The translations under genes and the position numbers were made by a program. A stretch of 64,000 nt of DNA from Arthrobacter sp. APC 3897 (GTDB lineage: Bacteria > Actinomycetota > Actinomycetes > Actinomycetales > Micrococcaceae), in NCBI RefSeq assembly GCF_030407495.1, contig NZ_JASDDG010000018.1, positions 1-64,000 of the forward strand, read 5' to 3'. The notes under the pieces are model-generated. The model did no database searches. It had not been told where the DNA came from and worked only from the letters and a program-made list of their open reading frames with translations. Positions 1 to 8,416 of this stretch are shown here, piece after piece (the first letter of the stretch is position 1; each line of letters begins with the position of its first letter).

Positions 1-419
1 CGGGTTTCCTGATCCACCCGGGCACCGGCTGGCTGATTGAGGCAGGGACCGGCTACCTGGTCGAAGCCGGAAGCCTGCTGTACACGAATTTCCGCTGGGA
101 TCCTGTAACCGGCGTTGTGGTTGAGATAGTGGATGACCAGGAGCCGGCCGGCCCCACTCCGTCCCCTGCGGAGCCGCCGTCCCCCTCGCCGACCGCCGCC
201 GCGACAGCGGTCACGTCACCTTCCCCGGCAGCCGCACCCGCGCCGTCGGCAACCGCTTCGCCCAGCCTGCTGGCGGCAGTGCCCGGCAGCGACAGTGAAG
301 GGGCGGACGGCAGCGGATGGCTGGTGCGCACCCTGGTGATTCTGGGACTCATCGGAGCGGGCGCCCTCTATTACATTAAGCTGCGCGGATCCTCGGCGAA
401 GGCTGCTTTCACCCGATAA
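1..419 (+). CDS. C-terminal part of a membrane-anchored, Pro/Thr/Ser-rich surface protein (5' end outside window)
   Basis: An open frame enters from the left edge (first whole codon at 3) and ends with TAA at 417-419, leaving 138 visible residues. About 40 residues of an ordinary folded segment are followed by a roughly 60-residue linker made almost only of Pro, Ala, Ser and Thr. Next comes one hydrophobic stretch (WLVRTLVILGLIGAGALYYI) and a short basic tail. This is the layout of a protein held at the membrane by a C-terminal helix with a wall-spanning stalk outside. There is no LPXTG motif before the helix. The function is unknown because the N-terminal domain is missing. The neighbouring polymer genes make an envelope role plausible, but that is inference. 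Confidence 0.65.
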   Translation, partial: GFLIHPGTGWLIEAGTGYLVEAGSLLYTNFRWDPVTGVVVEIVDDQEPAGPTPSPAEPPSPSPTAAATAVTSPSPAAAPAPSATASPSLLAAVPGSDSEGADGSGWLVRTLVILGLIGAGALYYIKLRGSSAKAAFTR

Positions 420-493
420 CGGGCGGCAGGGGATAGACTGTCACGGTCTTATACCGTGGTCCATGCCACAGCACAACTCTGGGGGGGTAGTTT

Positions 494-1696
494 TTGCGGG
501 TTCTCTTACTCACTCATTCCTACTCGCCGGAGCACAGCCCTCCGCAGCGCCGCTGGACCCAGATCATCCGTTCCTTCCGGCAGCGGGGCTGGGACGTCGA
601 CGTCGTGGCTCCCGTTGCTCATGCGCCCCACGGCCGGCGCACGCTGCCCAAGGCAGAAGCGGGCCGGGCCTTCCGCCGCGATACCGGAGTTTTCGGGGAA
701 CAGATTCGACGGGTCCCCTACCTCCTGCACCGCACCACGCGGCTGGGGCGCCTGTCGGACCATCTGTTTTCAGCGGCCTGCAGCGTACCGGCTGCCCTCC
801 TGGGCCCCAAACCGGACGCCGTCATTGTCACCGTCCCCAGCCTGCCCATCCTCGGGGCCGGCTACCTCGCTGCCCGGCTGCTGCGCACACCGCTGGTTGT
901 GGACATGCGGGACGCCTGGCCGGACATAGCACGCGACGCACGGCTGGTTCCGGGCAGCGCAAAAGGCCTGGCCGAGCGCATCATCATGGGAATCCAGGAC
1001 AGCGCAGCCCTTGTTGTCACAGTGACCTACGGATTCGCGCAGACGCTCAGGGACCGCGGGCTGGGCAACGTAGCCACAGTGAGCAACGGCGTTGACGTGT
1101 CAGTCCGCGAGCTGCTGATGCCGCCTCCCGAGCAGTCGGAATTCCTCAACGTGCTGTATCTCGGCAACCACGGCGAGAGCCAGCGGCTGGACATCGTGAT
1201 CCGTGCGGCCGCCCTGGCCCGGGACTGCGTCCGGCTGAACCTGGTGGGACACGGCGTCCAGCGCCGCGAACTGATAGCCCTCGCCCGGGAGCTGGACGCA
1301 CCGGTGGTCTTCCACCATCCGGCGGTGGGCGCCGAGGTGATGGAACACTACCGGCACGCTGATACCTGCGTGGTGTCGCTGCGGGATGATTGGAAGTCCT
1401 TTGAAACCACCATTCCTTCCAAGACTTATGAAGTGCTTGCGGTTGGCCGGCATGTGACCGGTATTGTGCTGGGCGAGGCCCGCAAGATCATTGAAGAATC
1501 CGGAGCCGGTGACGTAGTGTCCGCCCACCCCGAAAAGGTTGCCGAGCTGTGGCGTGAACTCGCAGCTGACCGGACCAGGCTGCTGACCGGCACCGCAGGA
1601 CGGGACTGGGTTCATGACAATGCCAACGTCGATGCCCTGGCCGATGCCTATGCCGAGCTGCTGACCACCCTGGTGGACGGAGTCTCCACCCCGTGA
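494..1696 (+). CDS. Glycosyltransferase family 4-like (GT-B fold)
   Basis: This 400-residue protein starts at TTG 494, just after a G-rich ribosome-binding stretch (481-488). The N-terminus MRVLLLTHSYSPEHSPPQRR is the typical first strand and donor-loop region of group 1 (GT4/WcaI-like) transferases. MRDAWPDI lies near residue 140, and the C-terminal Rossmann half carries the nucleotide-sugar site (VLYLGNHGESQRLD, then PSKTYEVLAVGRHV near residue 315). It probably transfers a sugar from a nucleotide donor to a lipid-linked acceptor at the cytoplasmic membrane face. Donor and acceptor cannot be read from the sequence. It overlaps the next gene by four bases (GTGA), so the two are probably translationally coupled. 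Confidence 0.88.
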   Translation: MRVLLLTHSYSPEHSPPQRRWTQIIRSFRQRGWDVDVVAPVAHAPHGRRTLPKAEAGRAFRRDTGVFGEQIRRVPYLLHRTTRLGRLSDHLFSAACSVPAALLGPKPDAVIVTVPSLPILGAGYLAARLLRTPLVVDMRDAWPDIARDARLVPGSAKGLAERIIMGIQDSAALVVTVTYGFAQTLRDRGLGNVATVSNGVDVSVRELLMPPPEQSEFLNVLYLGNHGESQRLDIVIRAAALARDCVRLNLVGHGVQRRELIALARELDAPVVFHHPAVGAEVMEHYRHADTCVVSLRDDWKSFETTIPSKTYEVLAVGRHVTGIVLGEARKIIEESGAGDVVSAHPEKVAELWRELAADRTRLLTGTAGRDWVHDNANVDALADAYAELLTTLVDGVSTP

Positions 1697-3438
1697 ACCG
1701 TTTCGGCACACTTGTGCGCAATCTGCTGCTGGCCGGCGGAACCGCCGTCGAACACCTGGGCGATGATCCGGTGGTCCTGGCACTTCAAATCTCCCGCCGG
1801 CTTCCTCCCGGCGTGCTGAGCCCGCCGCTGGACACCGCCGCCCGCATCCCAGGGCGGGGCACCCTCGCCTCGCTGGTGGCGCTGCTGCGCGGGGACAGGC
1901 AGCGGCTGGAAGCGAACCTCCGTGCGTGTCTGCAGGGCGGCGGCCGCGACGGTCAGCGGCTGCGGATGGCGGACGTGGCCACAGCTGCCGGACTGCCGGA
2001 CCTTGCCGCCGGGCTCCTGGAAAACGTCCGGCCGGACGCCCGCGGCCGCCGGGGAACCCTGGCCCGGCTGAACTGGTACAACGGCAGCACCTCCGAAGCG
2101 GTCAGCGCCCTGGACGGTGGATCCCGCCGGGAGCTCGCCCAGCAGCGCCGCCTGGCGGCTGAAGCGCGGGTTTTCGCCGGCTGGCAGCCCCGGCTGGCGC
2201 CGGTGCGGGGGTATGAGCCGGAGCCCCGGACGGTGCTCCATGTCCTGACCAATTCGCTGCCGCACACGCAGAGCGGATATGCGCAGCGGACACATTCCAT
2301 CCTCAAAGCCCAGCTGGAGCTGGGGTGGAACGTCCATGCCGTGACCCGGTTGGGCTATCCCGTGCAGGTGGGCAAGCTGGGGGCCGGGGATACGGACGTG
2401 ATCGACGGCGTGGCATACCACCGGCTGCTTCCGGCCCGGATGCCCTTTGGCATGGACCGCCGGCTGCAGCGGCAGGCAGAGGACATGCTGGCACTGGCCC
2501 GGGTCCTCCGGCCAACCGTGCTGCACACCACCACACACTTCACCAACGGACTGGTCACCGCGGCCGTGGCGGAAGCCCTCGGTATTCCGTGGGTGTACGA
2601 GGTCCGCGGGCAGCTGGCGGACACCTGGGCCTCCACCCGGCCCGAGGAAGCCCGGAGCAGCCGGCGTTACCGGGATTTCAAGGCCGCGGAGGCCCGGATC
2701 ATGAACCGCGCCTCGCTGGTGCCCACCCTGGGCACGGTGATGGCTGAGGAAATCACCGCTGCCGGGGTGGACCCCGCCAAGATTGTGCTGCTGCCCAACG
2801 CCGTGGGGGAGTTCTATCTGAAGGAGCCGCTGGCGCCCCGGGAGGCGCGCCTGCTGCTCGGACTTCCCGCGGACACGGAGATCATCGGAACCGTCAGCAG
2901 CCTGGTTGACTATGAAGGCCTGGACGATCTGCTGCGGGCCTTCGCCGTGCTTGCACCGAAACACCCGCAGCTGACCTGCCTCATCGCCGGCGACGGCGTG
3001 GCGGCACCCGCATTGAAGGCGCTCGCCGCAAAACTGGGGATAGACCGCAGGGTGGTGTTCCCGGGTCGTGTATCCCGCCAGGATGCACATTTGTATCATC
3101 AGGCACTCGACATCTTTGTGGTGCCCCGGAAGGATCTGAACGTGACACGAGCGGTTACCCCGCTGAAACCCGTGGAAGCCATGGCCTGCTGCACCCCCGT
3201 GGTGGCCAGCAGCCTGCCGGCGCTCCGGGAATTGGTGAACGACGGCGGCAACGGCACCCTGGTGCCGGCGGCAGACCACGCGGCGCTGGCGGCAGCGCTC
3301 AGCCGCCTGCTCACCGATGGCGGTCAGCGCACCCGGATGGGTGTCAACGGGCGCCGGCATGTCCTGGCTACCCGGACCTGGCACGCCAACGCGCAGCTCT
3401 GCGTGGAGAAGTACGGCTCCCTGACGGTTGCGGCCTGA
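1693..3438 (+). CDS. Glycosyltransferase family 4 with a helical N-terminal extension
   Basis: This 581-residue protein starts at GTG 1693, inside the stop of the preceding gene. Residues 1-170 look helical, Leu/Ala/Arg-rich and repeat-like, and have no recognised fold. The GT-B part begins near residue 178 (VLHVLTNSLPHTQSGYAQR). It has the standard C-terminal pattern: GTVSSLVDYEGLDDLLRAF, then IAGDGV, then PLKPVEAMACCTPVVAS, which is the donor-binding EX7E-like segment. The likely role is a sugar transfer during polymer backbone or linkage-unit assembly. The extension may be a protein-interaction domain. The next gene starts one base inside this stop codon. Confidence 0.88.
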   Translation: MNRFGTLVRNLLLAGGTAVEHLGDDPVVLALQISRRLPPGVLSPPLDTAARIPGRGTLASLVALLRGDRQRLEANLRACLQGGGRDGQRLRMADVATAAGLPDLAAGLLENVRPDARGRRGTLARLNWYNGSTSEAVSALDGGSRRELAQQRRLAAEARVFAGWQPRLAPVRGYEPEPRTVLHVLTNSLPHTQSGYAQRTHSILKAQLELGWNVHAVTRLGYPVQVGKLGAGDTDVIDGVAYHRLLPARMPFGMDRRLQRQAEDMLALARVLRPTVLHTTTHFTNGLVTAAVAEALGIPWVYEVRGQLADTWASTRPEEARSSRRYRDFKAAEARIMNRASLVPTLGTVMAEEITAAGVDPAKIVLLPNAVGEFYLKEPLAPREARLLLGLPADTEIIGTVSSLVDYEGLDDLLRAFAVLAPKHPQLTCLIAGDGVAAPALKALAAKLGIDRRVVFPGRVSRQDAHLYHQALDIFVVPRKDLNVTRAVTPLKPVEAMACCTPVVASSLPALRELVNDGGNGTLVPAADHAALAAALSRLLTDGGQRTRMGVNGRRHVLATRTWHANAQLCVEKYGSLTVAA

Positions 3439-4349
3439 TGGCCGGGATCAAGGCGGATTCCCAGTCCGGCCGGCAGGGGGATTCCGTGCCCGGAGTCCAG
3501 GTGAAACCGCTGTCCGTGGATGTCCGGGGACTGCAGCGCGTGGGCGCGCGCCCGGGTTTTGTGGACTACGTTGTCCAGGTCTGGAACTACCGCCAGTTTA
3601 TTTTCTATGACGCCAAGTCACGGGTGCAGAGCGGAAACCGCCGGGACCGGCTGGGCAGCATCTGGCTGATCCTGAATCCCGTGCTGAACGGGCTGACCTA
3701 CTTCCTGATTTTCGGCCTGCTGCTGGGAACAGGGGGAGGTATCGAGAACTTCATCGGCTACCTGGTGATCGGCATCTTCCTCTTCCAGTACAGCTCACGC
3801 GCCATCACCAACGGTGCGCGGTCCATCCAGCAGAACCGGTCAGTTATCCAGGCCTTTTCCTTTCCGCGGGCCACTCTGCCCATTGCCGTAAACCTGCGCG
3901 AGCTGCTCGCCAACATTCCGGTGTTCATCGTGATGGTGCTGATTGTCCTGCTGATCCCTCCCACCGAGGAAATCTCCTGGCTGGGATTGCTCATCATCCC
4001 GGCTCTGCTGCTGCAGAGCATCTTCAACCTGGGAGTGGGACTGATCCTGGCCCGGGTGATCTCCAAGGTGAATGACGTGGTGCATCTCCTGAGTTTCGCG
4101 CTGCGGGCCTGGATGTACGCTTCGGCAGTCTTTTACTCCTACGACAGGTTTATCCACCAGCCGGTGATGCTTGAGATCATCAAGCTCAACCCGCTGTTCA
4201 ACGTCCTGGATATTGTCCGCGACGTGCTGCTCTACAACACCGCGCCGGACTGGCAGTCCTGGGCCGTCCTGAGCTGCTGGGCGCTGGGTGCGCTTGCCAT
4301 CGGGTCCGTCTACTTCTGGCGGGCGGAGGAAACCTATGGACGGGGTTAA
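3438..4349 (+). CDS. ABC-2 type polysaccharide/teichoic acid export permease (TagG/Wzm-like)
   Basis: This 303-residue integral membrane protein has about six hydrophobic segments, for example LNGLTYFLIFGLLLGTGGG, VIGIFLFQYSS and the IPVFIVMVLIVLLIPP block. The cytosolic N-terminus contains FVDYVVQVWNYRQFIFYDAKSR, a form of the conserved amphipathic entry helix of TagG, Wzm and RfbA-type permeases. With the downstream ATPase it should form the transporter that flips a completed lipid-linked polymer. TGATG joins it to the preceding glycosyltransferase, and its 3' end overlaps the ATPase start by 14 bases, so the two are co-translated. Teichoic versus teichuronic cargo cannot be decided from the permease alone. 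Confidence 0.9.
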   Translation: MAGIKADSQSGRQGDSVPGVQVKPLSVDVRGLQRVGARPGFVDYVVQVWNYRQFIFYDAKSRVQSGNRRDRLGSIWLILNPVLNGLTYFLIFGLLLGTGGGIENFIGYLVIGIFLFQYSSRAITNGARSIQQNRSVIQAFSFPRATLPIAVNLRELLANIPVFIVMVLIVLLIPPTEEISWLGLLIIPALLLQSIFNLGVGLILARVISKVNDVVHLLSFALRAWMYASAVFYSYDRFIHQPVMLEIIKLNPLFNVLDIVRDVLLYNTAPDWQSWAVLSCWALGALAIGSVYFWRAEETYGRG

Positions 4350-5235
4350 GGACCTGGAGTACCTGCAGGAGGACCCCTGCATCGTCATCGATGACGTGAG
4401 CATGCGTTACCGTGTGCCGTCCAGCGAGGCACCCGCCGCCGATGACACGTCCAGCGGTACCTCGCGATTTCTGCGGCGTGTGATGGCAAGACCCAACCTG
4501 GTCACCGTCAACGCGCTGAACCCCATGTCCCTGGTGGCGCTCCGCGGCGAATCAATAGGCATTGTGGGCCGCAACGGCTCGGGCAAAAGCACCCTCATGA
4601 AACTCATCAGCGGGCAGGTCAAACCCACCACGGGGGCTGTCTACGCCGTGAGCACCCCGGTCATGCTGGGAGTTAACGCTGCTCTGGTTCCCGAACTGCC
4701 AGGTGACCACAACGTGGTGCTGGGCTGCCTGGCCATGGGAATGTCCAAAGCGCAGATCGCTGAGAAGTTCGACGAAATCGTGGAACTCTCCGGCTTGGAA
4801 AAGGCCATTCACCTGCCGATGCGCTCCTACTCTTCCGGGATGGCGTCCCGGCTTCGCTTTGCCATTGCCGCCAGCATCGATCCGGAAATACTCCTCATTG
4901 ACGAGGCATTGAACACCGGTGACGCGCAGTTCGCGGACCGCAGCAAAAAGCGGATGGACGAGTTGCGCGGCAGGGCGGGCTGCGTGTTCCTGGTCAGCCA
5001 CAGCCTTGATACCATCCTGGAGATGTGCACCCGCGTCGTCTGGATCGACAAAGGGGATCTGCTGATGGACGGCGACCCCGGAGCGGTTGTCAGCGCCTAC
5101 AAGGACTTCACGCGGCACCTTTCCAAGGGCAACAACATCAGTGCCGCGAAAATCCGGACAGATGCCATGGAATCCCTGACCGTCACCCGGGTGATGGAGC
5201 GTTCCACCGGCCGCCGCAGCCTGAGGATGCAGTAG
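4336..5235 (+). CDS. ABC transporter ATP-binding protein for polymer export (TagH/Wzt-like)
   Basis: I chose ATG 4336 (299 residues) because GGAGGA at 4325-4330 stands just upstream. An earlier in-frame ATG at 4288 lacks this site. Visible motifs are Walker A GRNGSGKST, signature YSSGMASRLRFAIA, Walker B ILLIDEAL and an H-loop in FLVSHS. The PELPGDHNV region and the NTGDAQFADRS segment after Walker B are hallmarks of TagH, Wzt and RfbB export ATPases rather than importers. There is no extended C-terminal carbohydrate-binding domain as in some Wzt proteins. It energises the permease encoded at 3438-4349. Confidence 0.93.
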   Translation: MDGVKDLEYLQEDPCIVIDDVSMRYRVPSSEAPAADDTSSGTSRFLRRVMARPNLVTVNALNPMSLVALRGESIGIVGRNGSGKSTLMKLISGQVKPTTGAVYAVSTPVMLGVNAALVPELPGDHNVVLGCLAMGMSKAQIAEKFDEIVELSGLEKAIHLPMRSYSSGMASRLRFAIAASIDPEILLIDEALNTGDAQFADRSKKRMDELRGRAGCVFLVSHSLDTILEMCTRVVWIDKGDLLMDGDPGAVVSAYKDFTRHLSKGNNISAAKIRTDAMESLTVTRVMERSTGRRSLRMQ

Positions 5236-7143
5236 GTGGCTTTGCTGGGCGACGTCCGCACCGGACTCTGGCACCTGCGCGCAGGTGGCCCCGCCCAACT
5301 CAAGGAATGGAAAATCCGCAGCCGGGCCGAGCGTAACTTCGCGGATCCCGCCAATGCCCGCGGTGTGGAAGCCGGATGGATCGGCCGGGGCGCCGCACGC
5401 CGGTTATCGATCCCGGCGGCACCGCTGCCCGCACCGGTGCCGCGCAGGAGCGACCTCACGGTCGGCGTCATCCTGGACGAATTCTCCGCCATGGCCTTTG
5501 CCTACGAGTGGAACACGGTGGCTCTGGACCCGGCGTCCTGGCGGCAGCAGATGACAGCGGCGGCAGTGGACCTGGTTTTCATTGAATCGGCCTGGGCCGG
5601 CAACAACCGGCTTTGGCGCGGCAAACTCGCCGGTCCATCCGGTCCTGCTCCCGAACTCGTGGAGCTGCTCCAATGGAGCCGACACAACGGAATCCCGACG
5701 GTCTTTTGGAACAAGGAAGATCCGCCCCACTACCAGGACTTCCTTCCTGCAGCAAAGCTCTTTGAACATGTCTTCACTTCCGACGTGCGCCGGGTCCCGT
5801 TTTACCGGCAGGATCTCGGTCACGAGCACATTGGTGTGCTGCCGTTTGCCGCACAGCCTGCCATCCACAACCCGGTGCGTCCCCGGCACGGCCGGCACTC
5901 CCGGGACATCGCCTTTGCCGGCATGTACTTTGCCCACAAGTATCCGGAGCGCCGCAGCCAGATGGACCTGCTCCTGGGCGGGGCCATGGACGCATCGGAA
6001 AAACTCGCCACCGGGCTGGAGATCTTTTCCCGCAAGCTCGGCGGTGACAGCAACTACCAGTTCCCGGCGCCGCTGAATACCCGGGTGGTGGGTTCCCTGA
6101 GCTACCCCCAGATGCTCTCCGCCTACAAGACGTACAAGGTGTTCCTTAACGTGAACTCCGTGGTGGATTCGCCCAGCATGTGCGCCCGCCGGATCTTCGA
6201 AATCAGTGCAGCCGGCACCCCCGTCATCACTACGCCCAGCGCCGCCGTGGAGCAGTTTTTCGCTCCAACGGAGGTGCCCGTGGCAACCACCAGGGAGGAA
6301 GCGGCCGCACTGAGCCGCGGCCTGGCCTCCAACCCGGAGTACAACGACAGGACCGTGCACCTGGCCCAGCGCCGGATCTGGGAGCAGCACACCTACGCAC
6401 ACCGTGCGGAGGAGGTTCTGGCAGCCGTACTGCCGGACCGTGCCCGCCCCCTGATCCGGCCCGCCGTTTCGGCGCTGGTGCCCACCATCCGGCCGCACCA
6501 GCTGGACGGCCTGTTCGCCACCATTGCCCGCCAGCGGAACGTGGATGTGGAACTGGTGCTGCTGACCCACGGATTCGAGCTGGAACCGGGCAGGCTCGAG
6601 GAACTGCAAACCACGCACGGGGTGGCGAAAGTAAAGCTGCTGACCGCCGGACGCGGCGTATCACTGGGCGAATGCCTGAACAGGTGCGCCGCTGCCGCCA
6701 CCGGAGAGGTAGTGGCCAAAATGGACGACGACGACCATTACGGTCCCCACTACCTCAGCGACCAGCTGCATGCCCTGCATTATTCGGGCGCGGACATCGT
6801 GGGCAAACAGGCGCATTACATGCACCTGCGCACCTCCAACGCCACAGTGCTGCGGTTCGGACACCGGGAGCACCGGTACACGGACTTCGTCATGGGCCCC
6901 ACCATCACGGCCCGCCGCAGCCTGGTCCTGGAACTGCCCTTCCCCGCGCTGGGGCTGGGCGAGGACACCGGGTTCCTGCGGCAGGCTGCAGCCGCGGGCA
7001 AACGCATTTACTCATCAGACCGTTTCAACTACTTTCAGGTCCGGGAAGCAACCGGGCACACATGGCAGGTGGCGGACGCCGCCCTGCTGGCGTCCGGTGA
7101 CCTGAAATTTTATGGGGGACCGCATGAACACACAGACATTTAA
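5236..7143 (+). CDS. Bifunctional glycosyltransferase: CgeB-like GT-B domain fused to a GT2-like domain
   Basis: This 635-residue protein starts at GTG 5236, directly after the ATPase stop. Residues 70-400 resemble the CgeB/DUF3880 glycosyltransferase group: VFWNKEDPPHY, DIAFAGMYFAHKYPERR, then a C-terminal FLNVNSVVDSPSMCARRIFE and AAGTPVITTPS. From about residue 405 a second domain begins (VSALVPTIRPHQLDGLFATI) with the GT-A metal-binding signature AKMDDDDHYGPHY and a late GLGEDTGFLRQA. Two transferase domains in one chain suggest two consecutive or alternating sugar additions. It ends 20 bases inside the next gene. The substrates are unknown. Confidence 0.85.
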   Translation: MALLGDVRTGLWHLRAGGPAQLKEWKIRSRAERNFADPANARGVEAGWIGRGAARRLSIPAAPLPAPVPRRSDLTVGVILDEFSAMAFAYEWNTVALDPASWRQQMTAAAVDLVFIESAWAGNNRLWRGKLAGPSGPAPELVELLQWSRHNGIPTVFWNKEDPPHYQDFLPAAKLFEHVFTSDVRRVPFYRQDLGHEHIGVLPFAAQPAIHNPVRPRHGRHSRDIAFAGMYFAHKYPERRSQMDLLLGGAMDASEKLATGLEIFSRKLGGDSNYQFPAPLNTRVVGSLSYPQMLSAYKTYKVFLNVNSVVDSPSMCARRIFEISAAGTPVITTPSAAVEQFFAPTEVPVATTREEAAALSRGLASNPEYNDRTVHLAQRRIWEQHTYAHRAEEVLAAVLPDRARPLIRPAVSALVPTIRPHQLDGLFATIARQRNVDVELVLLTHGFELEPGRLEELQTTHGVAKVKLLTAGRGVSLGECLNRCAAAATGEVVAKMDDDDHYGPHYLSDQLHALHYSGADIVGKQAHYMHLRTSNATVLRFGHREHRYTDFVMGPTITARRSLVLELPFPALGLGEDTGFLRQAAAAGKRIYSSDRFNYFQVREATGHTWQVADAALLASGDLKFYGGPHEHTDI

Positions 7144-8416
7144 TCCCGGGGAGGCTGCCACCGAAGTCTCCACGGTCGCCGTCGTCGGCCTTGGCTATAT
7201 TGGCCTGCCCACCGCCGCCATCCTGGCCGGCAAGGGACTGCACGTCATCGGTGTGGACGTAAATCCGGACACCGTTCAGGCCGTCAACGAAGGCCGGGTG
7301 CCCTTCATCGAACCCGATCTGGGTGTTCATGTGGCCGGCGCAGTGAGCCAGGGGCATCTCACGGCGCAGGAAAGCATGCCGGAGGCGGACGCCTACATCG
7401 TGGCTGTGCCCACTCCGTTCCGGGATGACAAGACTGCCGATCTGGTCTACGTGGAGCAGGCCGCCCGCAGCATTGCCGCCAGGATCCGTCCCGGCAACCT
7501 GGTGATCCTCGAGTCCACCTCGCCTCCCGGCACCACGCGCCGGATGGCGGACGTCATTCTTGACCTGCGTCCCGACCTGTCCGCGGCGGCCGGCAGCGAC
7601 AGGGACCGGGTCCTGTTTGCGCACTGTCCCGAGCGTGTGCTGCCCGGAAGAATTATGATCGAGCTGGTCACCAATGACCGCATCATCGGCGGACTGACAC
7701 TGGAGGCTGCCACAGCCGCCGCCGGCCTGTACAGCACGTTCTGCCAGGGGCGTATCCACCTCACTGACGCTGCCACGGCTGAAATGGCCAAGCTGGTGGA
7801 AAACGCCTACCGGGACGTGAACATCGCGTTCGCGAACGAACTCTCCGTCATCAGCGGCAACCTCGGCATTGACGTGTGGAATCTGATTGAGCTGGCCAAT
7901 TACCACCCGCGCGTCAATATCCTCCAGCCCGGTCCCGGAGTAGGGGGCCACTGCATTGCCGTGGATCCCTGGTTCATCGTGTCCGCGGACCCGGAGAATT
8001 CCCGCCTGATCCGCACAGCGCGCGAGGTCAACGACGCAAAGCCCGGCCATGTCATTGCCGAGGTAAAGACGGCGGTTGAGGGGATTGAAGCTCCCGTCAT
8101 TGCAGCCCTGGGACTGGCTTTCAAAGCGAATATTGATGACACCCGCGAATCCCCGGCAGTGGAGATTGTCCGCCGGCTGGCACTGGAAAACCCCAGGGCG
8201 CGGATCCTGGTGGGACGGTCATTCCCGGGAGCTAAACTTCCCGATGAACTGTCCCCGCTGCCGAACGTATCGTCCGTCGTCACCAATGACGCCGTAGCCG
8301 CCGCTGACGCCGTCGTCCTCCTGGTGGACCACGATGCCTTCCGGGAAATCCGCCCCGAACAGCTGGCCGGAAAGGCCGTCATCGATACCAGGGGATTTTG
8401 GCGCACCACGGCATGA
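7124..8416 (+). CDS. wecC: UDP-N-acetyl-D-mannosamine dehydrogenase (nucleotide sugar dehydrogenase)
   Basis: This 430-residue protein oxidises a UDP-hexosamine C6 twice with NAD+. The best fit is UDP-ManNAc to UDP-ManNAcA. Visible features are the N-terminal Rossmann VAVVGLGYIGLPTAAILAGK, the ESTSPPGTT loop, the KLVENAYRDVNIAFANEL dimerisation helix, the catalytic cysteine in GVGGHCIAVDPWF, and the C-terminal LAFKANIDDTRESPA domain. These match the WecC/Cap5O branch better than UDP-glucose dehydrogenase. I prefer ATG 7124 because GGGGGAC precedes it; ATG 7112 is the alternative. The partner epimerase WecB lies at 23412-24593 on the other strand, which supports ManNAcA as the product. Confidence 0.88.
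   Translation: MNTQTFNPGEAATEVSTVAVVGLGYIGLPTAAILAGKGLHVIGVDVNPDTVQAVNEGRVPFIEPDLGVHVAGAVSQGHLTAQESMPEADAYIVAVPTPFRDDKTADLVYVEQAARSIAARIRPGNLVILESTSPPGTTRRMADVILDLRPDLSAAAGSDRDRVLFAHCPERVLPGRIMIELVTNDRIIGGLTLEAATAAAGLYSTFCQGRIHLTDAATAEMAKLVENAYRDVNIAFANELSVISGNLGIDVWNLIELANYHPRVNILQPGPGVGGHCIAVDPWFIVSADPENSRLIRTAREVNDAKPGHVIAEVKTAVEGIEAPVIAALGLAFKANIDDTRESPAVEIVRRLALENPRARILVGRSFPGAKLPDELSPLPNVSSVVTNDAVAAADAVVLLVDHDAFREIRPEQLAGKAVIDTRGFWRTTA

Noticed and set aside
442-458. Small palindrome CACGGT/ACCGTG before the first glycosyltransferase as a terminator
   Set aside because: The stem is six base pairs with no T-run, too weak to call.
1648-3384. Long minus-strand open frame (578 codons) opposite the second glycosyltransferase
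   Set aside because: It mirrors a gene with clear GT4 motifs. The translation is rich in Gln, His, Gly and Arg with no motif, as expected for the antisense of high-G+C coding DNA.
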